64,000 nucleotides of DNA from CAVVIG01 sp050249955. Its GTDB lineage: Bacteria; Acidobacteriota; Vicinamibacteria; Vicinamibacterales; CAVVIG01. The stretch spans positions 1 to 64,000 of the forward strand of contig JBFWPN010000001.1 of the NCBI GenBank assembly GCA_050249955.1, in the 5' to 3' direction. Position numbers and translations under genes: made by a program. Shown here in pieces: positions 50,386 to 60,413 of the stretch; within the stretch, counting starts at the first letter, position 1, and each line of letters opens with the position of its first letter. The notes beneath the pieces were generated by a model. It was not told the DNA's origin and searched no databases. It was given only the letters and a program-made list of their open reading frames with translations.

Positions 50386-52649
50386 CGCCGGCGTTTCGGT
50401 CCCTTCTTCATCGCCCGCTCACGTCGCCCGGGCCGGTTGCTCTTCGCGCCCGGGCGTCGTTCCACCTTCGGCCGCGCCTGCGAGCGCCGGCTCCCCCGTT
50501 CTCCGTCGCGCACCCGCTCCAGCACGTCGACCAGGCCGAGATCGATCTGTCGCGCGTCCATGTTGACCCGCAGCACGCGCACGTGCACCTTGTCGCCCAG
50601 CCGGTAGCTCCGCTGCGCATTCTCGCCGCGCAGCATGTGCGCCGCCTCCACGAACCGGTAGTAGTCGTCGGCCATCGTCGAGATGTGCACCATACCCTCG
50701 ACGTAGTGCTCGACCAGCTCGACGAACAGCCCGAAGGCCGCCACGCCCGTGACGTAGCCCTCGAACTCCTCGCCGACCTTGTCGCGCATGAACTTCACCT
50801 TCTTCCACTGGAGCAGTTCGCGCTCGGCGTCGTCGGCCCGCCGTTCCATCTCGCTCGTGTGGCGTGCCACCTCCGGCAGTTCCTCGCGCGCGACCTCGAG
50901 CTGATCGGCTGACAGCGTCCGGTGCCGCGCGGCCCTGAGTGCCCGGTGCACGACCAGGTCGGGGTATCGGCGGATGGGCGACGTGAAGTGGGTGTAGCTC
51001 GGCGTGGCCAGCCCGAAGTGGCCGCTGTTCTCGGGTGCGTACCGCGCCTTCTGCATCGTCCGCAGCATGAGGAACGCGATCGGCTTCTCCTCGGGGCGGC
51101 CGGCCACCCGTTCGATCAGCTTCTGGAAGTGCCTCGGGCGCAGGGCCGCCAGCGGCGCGCCGAGCCCGAGGTCGAAGGTGGAGAGGAACTCCTCGAACTT
51201 CGCCACCTTGAGCAGGTCGGGCTCCTCGTGGATACGGTACAGGGCTGGCGCCTCCACCGATTCGAGGTAGGTGGCAACCGTCTCGTTGGCGAGGAGCATG
51301 AACTCCTCGATGAGGCGATGGGCCACGTTCCGCTCCAGGGCCACAATCGCCTCGACCATGCCGCCGGAGTCCATGATGAGCTCGGTCTCGTTCAGGTCGA
51401 AGTCGATCGACCCCCTGCGGTGCCGCGCGGCGTTCAGGATGGCGAACAGGTCGCGCATCCGCTCGAACATGGGCACGAGGGGCGCGTAGCGATCGAGCAG
51501 GTCCGGATCCCGGTCGGTGAGGATGCCGTTCACGGCGGTGTATGTCATCCGCTCGTCGCTGTTGATGACGCCATCGTGGAACTCGGAGCGGACCACCTCA
51601 CCGCGGCGGTTCACCTCCATGAAGCAGCTCTGGACCAGCCGGTCGACGCGGGGGTTGAGGCTGCACAGGCCCGTTGCCAGTTCCGACGGGAACATGTGGA
51701 CCGCGCGCTCTGGGAAGTAGACCGATGTCCCGCGCTCGAAGGCCTCCTGGTCGAGCGCGCTGCCCTCCTCCACATAGTGCGACACGTCGGCGATGTGGAC
51801 GCCGAGCCAGTAGTGGCCATTCGGCAGCACCTCGATCGTGATGGCGTCATCGAAGTCGCGCGCGTGCTCGCCGTCGATCGTCACTGTCTGCAGGTGCCGG
51901 AAGTCCGTGCGCCCGAGGATGTCGCGGTCCTTGACGCTGGTGCCGAGCCTGATGGCCTCCCGCACCGCAGCGTCGGCATGCGCGTCGGGAATACCGAACT
52001 TGCGGATGATGATCTCGGTGTCCACGCCCGGCGCGTCGATGTCGCCGAGCACTTCGGCGATGCGGCCGATGGCACCACGGGTGCCGGTCGGGAACCGGGT
52101 GATCTCGACCACCACCATGTCCCCGGGGGTGGCGCCGTGCTCCTGGCCTGACGGGATGAAGATGTCCATCAGGATCTTGCGATCGAATGGCACGACGACG
52201 CCGACGCCGTGGGCCGCCTGGTCATAGCGCCCCACCAGGGATCCGCGCGCACGTTCGAGCACGCGGATGATTCGGCCTTCCACGCGCCCGTCCGGCTTCA
52301 CGCGTTCGATCCGCGCGACCACGCGGTCGCCGTGCAGGGCTTCGTTCAGCTGGGGGGCCGCCACGAAGATGTCGCCCCCACCGTCCAGTTCGCGTTCGGG
52401 CCTGACGAACCCAAAGCCGGACGGATGGGTCTCGAGTGTCCCGACGTGCAGATCCATCTTCTCGGGCAGTCCGAATCGCTGTCCACGGATCTGGATGAGC
52501 TCGCCGTCGGCGACGAGGCCCTTGAGGTGGCGCCGGAATGCGGCGCGGTCCTCCCTCTGAATCTTCAGGAGCTGGAGCAGTTCGCGCGTGCCGGCGGGGT
52601 GATGCACCCGCTCGCGCATCAACTCGAGAATCGCCTCGCGGGTGAGCAT
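50382..52649 (-). CDS. rnr: Ribonuclease R
   Basis: The 755-aa 3'-5' exoribonuclease has an N-terminal winged-helix region (REAILELMRERVHHPAGTRELLQLL) and cold-shock domains (GTLETHPSGFGFVRPE, GDIFVA). The RNB catalytic domain shows TIDGEHARDFDDAITIE with clustered Asp at about 265-280, and HIADVSHYV. HFTSPIRRYPDLVVHR and an S1 domain at about 640-710 (GEEFEGYVTGVAAFGLFVEL) follow. The tail is Lys/Arg-rich, as usual for RNase R, which digests structured RNA. It follows the glycerate kinase gene by five bases. Confidence 0.95.
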   Translation of the reverse strand: MLTREAILELMRERVHHPAGTRELLQLLKIQREDRAAFRRHLKGLVADGELIQIRGQRFGLPEKMDLHVGTLETHPSGFGFVRPERELDGGGDIFVAAPQLNEALHGDRVVARIERVKPDGRVEGRIIRVLERARGSLVGRYDQAAHGVGVVVPFDRKILMDIFIPSGQEHGATPGDMVVVEITRFPTGTRGAIGRIAEVLGDIDAPGVDTEIIIRKFGIPDAHADAAVREAIRLGTSVKDRDILGRTDFRHLQTVTIDGEHARDFDDAITIEVLPNGHYWLGVHIADVSHYVEEGSALDQEAFERGTSVYFPERAVHMFPSELATGLCSLNPRVDRLVQSCFMEVNRRGEVVRSEFHDGVINSDERMTYTAVNGILTDRDPDLLDRYAPLVPMFERMRDLFAILNAARHRRGSIDFDLNETELIMDSGGMVEAIVALERNVAHRLIEEFMLLANETVATYLESVEAPALYRIHEEPDLLKVAKFEEFLSTFDLGLGAPLAALRPRHFQKLIERVAGRPEEKPIAFLMLRTMQKARYAPENSGHFGLATPSYTHFTSPIRRYPDLVVHRALRAARHRTLSADQLEVAREELPEVARHTSEMERRADDAERELLQWKKVKFMRDKVGEEFEGYVTGVAAFGLFVELVEHYVEGMVHISTMADDYYRFVEAAHMLRGENAQRSYRLGDKVHVRVLRVNMDARQIDLGLVDVLERVRDGERGSRRSQARPKVERRPGAKSNRPGRRERAMKKGPKRRR

Positions 52650-52654
52650 GGTGG

Positions 52655-53941
52655 TCAGGCTAACAGAAATACCTGCAGGTCACCGACGTTCGTGCCGGTG
52701 GGGCCCGTGCGGATGAGATCGCCCAGCGCATCGAAGTAGGCGTACGCGTTGTTGTCGTCGAGCACCGCCTGCACCGGTGGAAGCCCGTCGGCAGCGGCGC
52801 GGTCGAGGGTCGAGGCGTCAGCCAGGGCGCCAGCCGCGTCGGTCGGTCCGTCGATGCCGTCGGTGCCCGCACTGGCGATCGCCCAGCGGTCTCCGCATCC
52901 GGCAAGGGCCTCCGCTGCTGCGGCGGTCAGCTCCTGGTTCCTGCCTCCGAGGCCGCTCCCGCGCACGCGCACGGTGGTCTCGCCGCTCGCGATGACACAC
53001 GAGGGTCGCCGCATCGTCCTGGCCAGCGCCAGCGCGGACCGAGCGAACGCCGCGCCGGCGAGCCTCGCCTCGCCCACCACCGCGGCATCGACGACACGCA
53101 CGTCGTAGCCGCGTTGTCGGGCGGCCCCTTCGGCACCCCGCATCGCGTTCATCCGTCCACCCACCAGCACTGTCTCGGCCTTCGCCAGCCTCGGATCGCC
53201 CGGCTTGGGAGACTCGGGCCGTTCGCCCCGCACCCCGGCACACAGGTGCTCGACGACCGCCTCGGGGAACGCGTGTCGGCCACCGAACCGGTCGATGACG
53301 AACAGGGCCTCACCGTACGTCGATGGATCGGCGACGGTTGGACCGGAGGCAATGAAGCTCAGGTCGTCGCCCACCACGTCGGACAGCACGAACGCACGGC
53401 TCACGGCGCGGCTCGCGGCGGCGAGCCGGCCGCCCTTGATTCTGGACAGGTGCTTGCGGACGGTATTCAGGGCGTAGATGTCGGCGCCCGATCTCAGCAG
53501 CACGCCCGTCGCCTCGCGCTTGTCGCGCAGCGAGATGCCGTCGGCCGGCACAGCCATGAGCGCGGATGCGCCACCGGAAATCAGGGTAATGAGTTCGGCA
53601 TCGGCAGGGATGGCCTCGGCCACCGCCAGCGCGCGCCGCCCACCCTCCTCACTCCCGGGTCCCGGCTGCGGATGCTCGCCAACGACGGCGTCGAGCGGCA
53701 GTGGCGGCACTCCCCCGGGCGAGACAACCACGCCGCCCTGGACGCGCGAGCCGAGCACCTCCACGGCAGCCGCGGCCATCGGCATCGCGGCCTTGCCCGC
53801 GGCGATGATCCAGACGGGACGGTCGGACCTCGGGAGGGTGGTGAGCGCAGACCGCACCAGACGTCCCGCATCCACCGCACGGATGCCCATGCGCAGGATG
53901 TGCAGCAGGTCGTCTTTCAGGTTGGTGTGGGTGGAGGTCAG
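52655..53941 (-). CDS. Glycerate 2-kinase (MOFRL family)
   Basis: The protein of about 428 aa matches class II glycerate kinases, which phosphorylate D-glycerate at position 2. Motifs: AAGKAAMPMAAAA, VVVSPGG, GEHPQPGPGSEEGGRRAL, LISGGASALMAVP, ALNTVRKHLSRIKGGRLA, SDVVGDDLSFIASGPT, and the C-terminal MOFRL region ASGETTVRVRGSGLGGRNQEL with SAGTDGIDGPTDAAG. No ATG/GTG/TTG lies at the expected start; CTG 53941 overlaps the upstream stop as CTGA and gives the family-like N-terminus, whereas ATG 53890 would cut it. Confidence 0.9.
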   Translation of the reverse strand: MTSTHTNLKDDLLHILRMGIRAVDAGRLVRSALTTLPRSDRPVWIIAAGKAAMPMAAAAVEVLGSRVQGGVVVSPGGVPPLPLDAVVGEHPQPGPGSEEGGRRALAVAEAIPADAELITLISGGASALMAVPADGISLRDKREATGVLLRSGADIYALNTVRKHLSRIKGGRLAAASRAVSRAFVLSDVVGDDLSFIASGPTVADPSTYGEALFVIDRFGGRHAFPEAVVEHLCAGVRGERPESPKPGDPRLAKAETVLVGGRMNAMRGAEGAARQRGYDVRVVDAAVVGEARLAGAAFARSALALARTMRRPSCVIASGETTVRVRGSGLGGRNQELTAAAAEALAGCGDRWAIASAGTDGIDGPTDAAGALADASTLDRAAADGLPPVQAVLDDNNAYAYFDALGDLIRTGPTGTNVGDLQVFLLA

Positions 53942-54216
53942 TGATTGCGTCTGGGGTCTGAGGAGGAAAGGCCGGTCACGACATCGAACTGCTTGAGGAG
54001 TCCGCTGACGACCTCGGGGGCGTTCTCCTTCGAGCACAGCTGTTCGAGGTCGCTCATGATGCGGCTGAGCGCGGCCTCGACATCGGTGATGGCGCTCTCT
54101 GAGAAATACGGCCGCTGCTGCTGAAGGCAGCGGTGATGCCGGGCAAATTCCTGCCGGTAGAACTCGGTGATCGGGTGCAGCGCGCTGATCGGCCTATCGG
54201 TCACGAAGCGTGGCAT
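53938..54216 (-). CDS. Small unknown helical protein
   Basis: From ATG 54216 this is 92 aa, predicted helical: MPRFVTDRPISALHPITEFYRQEFARHHRCLQ, then ITDVEAALSRIMSDLEQLCSK and PEVVSGLLKQFDVV. No family is recognised. Its start is supported by the promoter at 54253-54282, which leaves no room for a longer frame. The downstream glycerate kinase gene overlaps its stop, so the two are co-transcribed. Confidence 0.65.
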   Translation of the reverse strand: MPRFVTDRPISALHPITEFYRQEFARHHRCLQQQRPYFSESAITDVEAALSRIMSDLEQLCSKENAPEVVSGLLKQFDVVTGLSSSDPRRNH

Positions 54217-54252
54217 GCAGGTCCTCAAAGAGGGAAGTTCCGAGATGCGCCC

Positions 54253-54282
54253 AGTGTAAAACCGGCTGAAATGAACTGTCAA
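54253..54282 (-). promoter_or_regulatory. Sigma70 promoter of the 92-aa gene, glycerate kinase and rnr
   Basis: On the minus strand TTGACA (54282-54277), an 18-base spacer and TACACT (54258-54253) form a good promoter. It implies a transcript start near 54246 and a 30-base leader before ATG 54216. Confidence 0.7.
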
Positions 54283-54349
54283 GAACGCGTAACGATCTGC
54301 CGATACTTGCTGGTCCCTTCCGCTCAGGGAATTCCCGGAGTACCCCGCG

Positions 54350-55234
54350 TCAGGCGCGCCGGCTCGCGATGAAGCCTGCCAGGGACCCCACCCCCAGCCC
54401 CCCGGCTACGAGGGCGAGCACCAGTCCGGCCGGCAGGAAACGCACCGAGGAGAGATTGAGCGCCGTAGCCAGCGGCATCAGGAAACGACCGCGGGTCGAG
54501 AAGAAGACCGCCGTGAGCAGCGCCAGTGCCACCATCGCACCGAGCACGCCGTGCAGCGCCCCCTCCATGATGAAGGGTCCGCGCACGTAGGCGGTGGGGG
54601 CCCCGACGAGGTGCATGATGTCCAGCTCGTCCCGCCGGGCATTGAGCGCCAGTCGGACGACGTTGGCGATGGTGAGTGCGGCGGCCAGGATCAGGGCGGC
54701 GCCGAGCGAGAGTCCGATGATCCTGAGGAAGCGCAGGCCGCGGAGGAGCCGGTCCAGCCACTCCTTGTCGTAGCGCACGTCGGACACGCCGGCCGTGGTG
54801 CGCAGGCGCTCCACCAGCCGCTCCACGGCACGCTGCGCCTCGATCGACGACAGCAGGCGGACATCCAGGGAAGCCGGCAGCGGGTTGCCCTCCAGCGAAC
54901 CGAGCGTGCCCGCCAGGTCGGGAAAGGTCTGGCGGAAGCGCGCGAGCGCCGCCTCCTTGGAGACATACTCGACGCTGCTCACGCCTCCCGACGCCTGCAA
55001 CTCGCGCTCGATGGCCGCACGCTCGGCGCCGGAGACGGCGTCGGTCAGGTAGACCGACATTTCGGCGGCACCGCTCCACTCCTCGGCGAGCCGCTCGAGG
55101 TTCGAGGTGACGATCAGGAAGGCGCCGGTCACGAAGAGCGCAATGGCAATGGTCGCCATCGACAGGAGGCTCGATCGCCGCCCACGCCACAGGCTCGCCG
55201 TGGCCTCCTCGAACGCGTAGCGCAGCAGGTGCAC
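54350..55234 (-). CDS. ftsX: Cell division protein FtsX
   Basis: The 294-aa permease has an N-terminal helix (LLSMATIAIALFVTGAFLIV), a periplasmic ECD at about 55-165 (MSVYLTDAVSGAERAAIERELQASGGVSSVEYVSKEAALARFRQTFPDL), and three C-terminal helices from about 170. FtsEX in other bacteria controls murein hydrolases at the septum. It directly follows ftsE by one base and ends the pckA-gatB-ftsE-ftsX unit. Confidence 0.92.
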   Translation of the reverse strand: MHLLRYAFEEATASLWRGRRSSLLSMATIAIALFVTGAFLIVTSNLERLAEEWSGAAEMSVYLTDAVSGAERAAIERELQASGGVSSVEYVSKEAALARFRQTFPDLAGTLGSLEGNPLPASLDVRLLSSIEAQRAVERLVERLRTTAGVSDVRYDKEWLDRLLRGLRFLRIIGLSLGAALILAAALTIANVVRLALNARRDELDIMHLVGAPTAYVRGPFIMEGALHGVLGAMVALALLTAVFFSTRGRFLMPLATALNLSSVRFLPAGLVLALVAGGLGVGSLAGFIASRRA

Positions 55235-55235
55235 G

Positions 55236-55895
55236 TCAGCTCGTCTCCGCCAGCCGGCCGTGATCGAGCGTGATTGCCCGGCGCCCGACCCGCCGGATCA
55301 TCTCGCGGTCGTGCGTCGCCACCAGCACCGTGGTCCCTCGCGCGTTGATGTCGCGGAACAGGTTCATGATGTCGAGCGCGAGGTCCGGATCGAGGTTACC
55401 GGTCGGTTCGTCGGCCAGAATGATGTGCGGATCGTTGACGAGGGCACGCGCGATCGCGACTCGTTGCTGCTCGCCACCCGACAGTTCCTCGGGCAGCGCA
55501 TTCATCCGGTGCTGCAGCCCCACCCACTTGAGCACCTGGAAGGTCTTGCGCTGGCGGGTCGCCAGGTCCACGCCCAGCACGCGCATGACGAACGACACGT
55601 TCTGGAACACGGTGAGGCGCGGGACGAGCCTGAAGTCCTGGAACACGAAGCCCACCGTGCGGCGATAGGCCTGCATCTCGGGAACCGACAGGTCGGTCAG
55701 CACCCGGCCGCCCACCTTCAACTGCCCTTCGGTCGGCGTCTCCGCGCAGAGGAGCAGGCGGAGCAGGGTCGACTTCCCCGCGCCGCTCGCGCCGGTCAGG
55801 AAGATGAACTCCCCCTTGTCGACGGTCAGCGTGAGGTCGCGCAGCGCGTAGACGCCGCGGCTGTACGCCTTGGAAAGGTGGTAGGCCTCGATCAC
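55236..55895 (-). CDS. ftsE: Cell division ATP-binding protein FtsE
   Basis: The 219-aa ABC ATPase shows Walker A TGASGAGKSTLLRLLL at about 35-50, the Q-loop FQDFRLVP, the signature LSGGEQQRVAIARAL, Walker B IILADEPTGNLDP and the switch His in VATHDREM. The N-terminus MIEAYHLSKAYSRGVYALRDLTLTV is typical of FtsE. GTG 55895 overlaps the gatB stop (GTGA). It powers the FtsX partner. Confidence 0.94.
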   Translation of the reverse strand: MIEAYHLSKAYSRGVYALRDLTLTVDKGEFIFLTGASGAGKSTLLRLLLCAETPTEGQLKVGGRVLTDLSVPEMQAYRRTVGFVFQDFRLVPRLTVFQNVSFVMRVLGVDLATRQRKTFQVLKWVGLQHRMNALPEELSGGEQQRVAIARALVNDPHIILADEPTGNLDPDLALDIMNLFRDINARGTTVLVATHDREMIRRVGRRAITLDHGRLAETS

Positions 55896-57330
55896 GCGGT
55901 TTCGAGCGCTCGCTTCAACAGCTCGTTGATGCGTTTCGGGTTCGCCTTGCCGGCGGCCGCCTTCATCGCCTGGCCCACCAGGAACCCGAACGTGGCGGTC
56001 TTGCCGGACCGGTAGCTGAGCACGGCATCGCCGTTCCGGGCGATGACATCCGCGATGATGCCGAGCAACTGCGCCTCGTCATCGATCTGGGTCAGACCCT
56101 CGGCGGCCACAATCGCGTCGGCGTCACGCCCCGAGGCCATCATCGTCTCGAAGACCCCCTTGGCGATCGCACCGCTGATCGTCCCCGTGTCGATCAGGGC
56201 GAGCAGTCCGGCAAGCTGCGCCGGAGTGACCGCGGCCTGCCCGATGGTCTTCCCGCCCTCCTTGAGGAGGCGTGCCATCTCGCCCATCATCCAGTTGCTC
56301 ACGGCCTTGGGGGCACCACCGGCCTGCACGGCCCCCTCGAAGAACTCCGAGAGCTCGCGGGTCTGGGTCAGCTGCGCCGCGTCGTAATCCGGCAGGCCGA
56401 ACTGCTCGACGAACCGCTGCCGCCTGGCGGCCGGCAGTTCGGGCATCTGCGCGCGGATGGCCTCGACCCGCGACGCATCGAGGACGACCGGCGGCAGATC
56501 GGGATCCGGGAAATAGCGGTAGTCATGCGCCTCTTCCTTGCTGCGCATCGAGACGGTGTGCCCGGTCGCCGAGTCGAAGAGCCGCGTCTCCTGCCGGACC
56601 CGGCCCCCTTCGTGGAGCACATCGATCTGGCGCTCGATCTCGTACTCGAGCGCCTTCTGCAGGAACCGGAACGAATTGAGGTTCTTCACCTCTGCCTTCG
56701 TACCGAGGGTGGTGGAGCCCGACGGGCGCACCGATACGTTGGCGTCGCAGCGCAGGCTCCCCTCCTCCATGTTCCCGTCGTTCACCCCGAGCCACACCAG
56801 GATGCCCCGCAGGTGCTCGAAGAACGCCGCGGCGTCCTCGGCGTTCCGGAGGTCGGGCTCGGTCACGATCTCTATGAGCGGCGTGCCCGCGCGGTTGTAG
56901 TCGAGATACGTCTTCCGGTCCGAGTCGGCAAAGCCCTCGTGGACCGACTTCCCGGCATCCTCCTCCATGTGCACGCGCGTGATCTGCACGCGGCGCGGCC
57001 CGGCCGGACCGACGAACTCGACCAGCCCCTCGCTGGCGATCGGCTGTTCGTACTGCGAGATCTGGTAGCCCTTCGGGAGATCCGGATAGAAGTAGTTCTT
57101 GCGCGCGAAGACCGACGTCTCGTTGATCCGGCACCCGAGCGCCATCGACGCCCGGATGGCCAGGTCGACCGCCGCCCGGTTCAGCACCGGCAGCACGCCC
57201 GGGAACCCGAGGCAGACCGGGCAGACATGGGCATTCGGCGGCGCGCCGAACGCGGTGCTGCAGCCGCAGAAGATCTTGGTGGCTGTCTGGAGCTGCGCGT
57301 GGATCTCCAGGCCGATGACCGCTTCGTAGG

Positions 57331-57334
<4 letters not shown>
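55892..57334 (-). CDS. gatB: Asp-tRNA(Asn)/Glu-tRNA(Gln) amidotransferase subunit B
   Basis: The 480-aa protein opens YEAVIGLEIHAQLQTATKIFCGC, then CPVCLGFPGVLPVLN, KNYFYPDLPKGYQISQYEQPIA, HMEEDAGKSVHEG, DYNRAGTPLIEIVTEPDL, RCDANVSVRP, AEVKNLNSFRFLQKAL and SKEEAHDYRYFPDPDLPP. The C-terminal GatB/Yqey domain is at about 330-480. It binds the misacylated tRNA in GatCAB; gatA and gatC are not in the window. ATG 57334 overlaps the pckA stop by four bases. Confidence 0.96.
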
Positions 57335-58914
<1,580 letters not shown>

Positions 58915-58932
58915 GGCAGCTCCGAGAAATGA

Positions 58933-58957
58933 GGTGGCTCGTGCATGAGAAGCCACC
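58933..58957 (-). promoter_or_regulatory. Hairpin in the pckA leader
   Basis: GGTGGCT (58933-58939) and AGCCACC (58951-58957) are perfect inverted arms around 11 bases. They lie at the predicted 5' end of the pckA message, where they could stabilise the mRNA or tune translation. Confidence 0.4.
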
Positions 58958-58959
58958 GG

Positions 58960-58989
58960 ATCGTACTCGCCCTTTTTCTTGCAAGTCAA
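58960..58989 (-). promoter_or_regulatory. Sigma70 promoter of pckA
   Basis: On the minus strand TTGACT (58989-58984), an 18-base spacer rich in A and G, and TACGAT (58965-58960) form a good promoter about 45 bases before ATG 58914. Confidence 0.65.
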
Positions 58990-59043
58990 CGAAGAGGCCG
59001 CTACCGTAGGTAAACGTCTCAGCCGACCGGTCGTAATCCAGCA

Positions 59044-59736
59044 ATGAGTGACACCCGACCCGTGCGACGCCCCGCCCAAGCGCCTGTGCCCACCGACACG
59101 ACGGTCGGGGTGCGCCGGCGTACCGCTGTGCCGGCGGCGGTCCCGTCCGACGATACGCGGCTTGCGGTGGAGATTCGCCGGCTCGTCGATGCCGGGGCGA
59201 TGGACGAGGCGCGCGAGCAGTTCGGCGCGCTGGTCAGCGCCCACCAGAGGCGGGCGCTCAGGATTGCCTATCACTACCTCCGGGATGCCGCCGAGGCCGA
59301 CGAGGCCGTCCAGGACGCATTCGTCAAGGTTTTCACCCACATCGGGTCTTACCGCGAGGCCTGGCCGTTCGAGGTCTGGTTCACCCGCATCCTCATCAAT
59401 GGCTGCCTCGACCGTCGGAAGGCGCGGGCCCGCCGCGATCGATGGTTCGTCCCGGCCGACCCGGAGGCGTCGTACGACACGGTCCGCGAGACGGTGGGCG
59501 GCACTGCGGATCCTGATCCAGAGGCCCAGTTGCTCGCGCGCGAGCGGCGTGGCAATATCGCCGCGGCCATCGATCGCCTCGATGGCCGGCAGCGTACGGT
59601 CTTCATGCTCTGTCACTACGGCGACTGCTCGCCGCGGGACGTCAGCGCGATGACAGGCATCAACGAGTCCACGGTGCGCGTCCACCTGTTCCGCGCCGTG
59701 CGGAAACTGCGCGGCTTCCTCGGAGGGACATCCTGA
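59044..59736 (+). CDS. ECF-type RNA polymerase sigma factor
   Basis: The 230-aa protein has region 2 at about 70-125 (RRALRIAYHYLRDAAEADEAVQDAFVKVFTHIGSYRE, then WPFEVWFTRILINGCLDRRKARARR). Region 4 is at about 165-225 (IAAAIDRLDGRQRTVFMLCHYGDCSPRDVSAMTGINESTVRVHLFRAVRKLRGFL). The N-terminal 45 residues are disordered. ECF factors redirect polymerase to stress or envelope genes and are held by an anti-sigma. The next gene, overlapping by one base, is that anti-sigma. Confidence 0.92.
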   Translation: MSDTRPVRRPAQAPVPTDTTVGVRRRTAVPAAVPSDDTRLAVEIRRLVDAGAMDEAREQFGALVSAHQRRALRIAYHYLRDAAEADEAVQDAFVKVFTHIGSYREAWPFEVWFTRILINGCLDRRKARARRDRWFVPADPEASYDTVRETVGGTADPDPEAQLLARERRGNIAAAIDRLDGRQRTVFMLCHYGDCSPRDVSAMTGINESTVRVHLFRAVRKLRGFLGGTS

Positions 59737-60371
59737 TGTTCCGCTCGGGTCACGTCAGCGAGACACAGCTCGTCGAGTGCTACATGGCGGGACGGACGCA
59801 CGAGTCGGCCGACCCGCGCGTCACCGACCACCTGACGACCTGCCGCGCGTGCCGCGGACAGTTCGACGCGCTCGCCGCCTTCCTCGACGAAGACCGGGAT
59901 GCGGCCATCGCAGAGGCCGACGAGGCGTTCCCGGCCGACCGCCTGCAGGCGCAGCACCAGCAGATCATGAAGCGCCTGGATCACGTGCACCGCTCGGCCC
60001 GGGTGATCTCGTTCCCTGGCCGCGACGTCTCGGTGCCGGAGCGCCCCGCCGCCATGTCGCGGCTCGCGCCGCGCTGGCTTGCGGCTGCAGCCGCAGCCGG
60101 GCTGTTCATCGGAGTGGCGGTGGGCGGCTATCTGGGTCCCGACCGCTTCGTGAGCCGCCGCACGGTCCGCGTGGCCGAGGCCACGGCCAGCCGACCGAGG
60201 GCTGTGGCAGCGCCCGCACCCACGGCCGCGCCGGCCGTTCTGGTTGGAACTTCCGCGGACAGCGTCACGCAGGACGACGATGCATTTCTGATGGAACTCG
60301 AGCTGGCCCTGGCCAACCCCCGTTCCCGCGAGCTTCGTCCATTCGACGCGCTGACCCCGCACGTCCGGTAG
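59736..60371 (+). CDS. Zinc-type membrane anti-sigma factor
   Basis: The 211-aa protein has an N-terminal zinc-binding anti-sigma motif H-x3-C-x2-C (DHLTTCRACRGQF at about 31-43). One membrane helix lies at about 112-130 (LAAAAAAGLFIGVAVGGYLG), followed by a periplasmic tail rich in Ala and Pro. ZAS proteins release the sigma on an envelope or redox signal. Its ATG overlaps the sigma stop (TGATG), so the pair is coupled. Confidence 0.86.
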   Translation: MFRSGHVSETQLVECYMAGRTHESADPRVTDHLTTCRACRGQFDALAAFLDEDRDAAIAEADEAFPADRLQAQHQQIMKRLDHVHRSARVISFPGRDVSVPERPAAMSRLAPRWLAAAAAAGLFIGVAVGGYLGPDRFVSRRTVRVAEATASRPRAVAAPAPTAAPAVLVGTSADSVTQDDDAFLMELELALANPRSRELRPFDALTPHVR

Positions 60372-60413
60372 AATCAGCAGACGCCGTTTCCCGGCTACCC
60401 TGCTGATTTCCTG

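Noticed and set aside
49086..50912. 608-aa frame covering the VWA gene, tatA and the end of rnr
   Set aside because: Crosses the tatA gene in another frame and shows no domain.
54327..54336. GGGAATTCCC palindrome after ftsX as a terminator
   Set aside because: A 10-base palindrome without a loop or T-run; likely chance.
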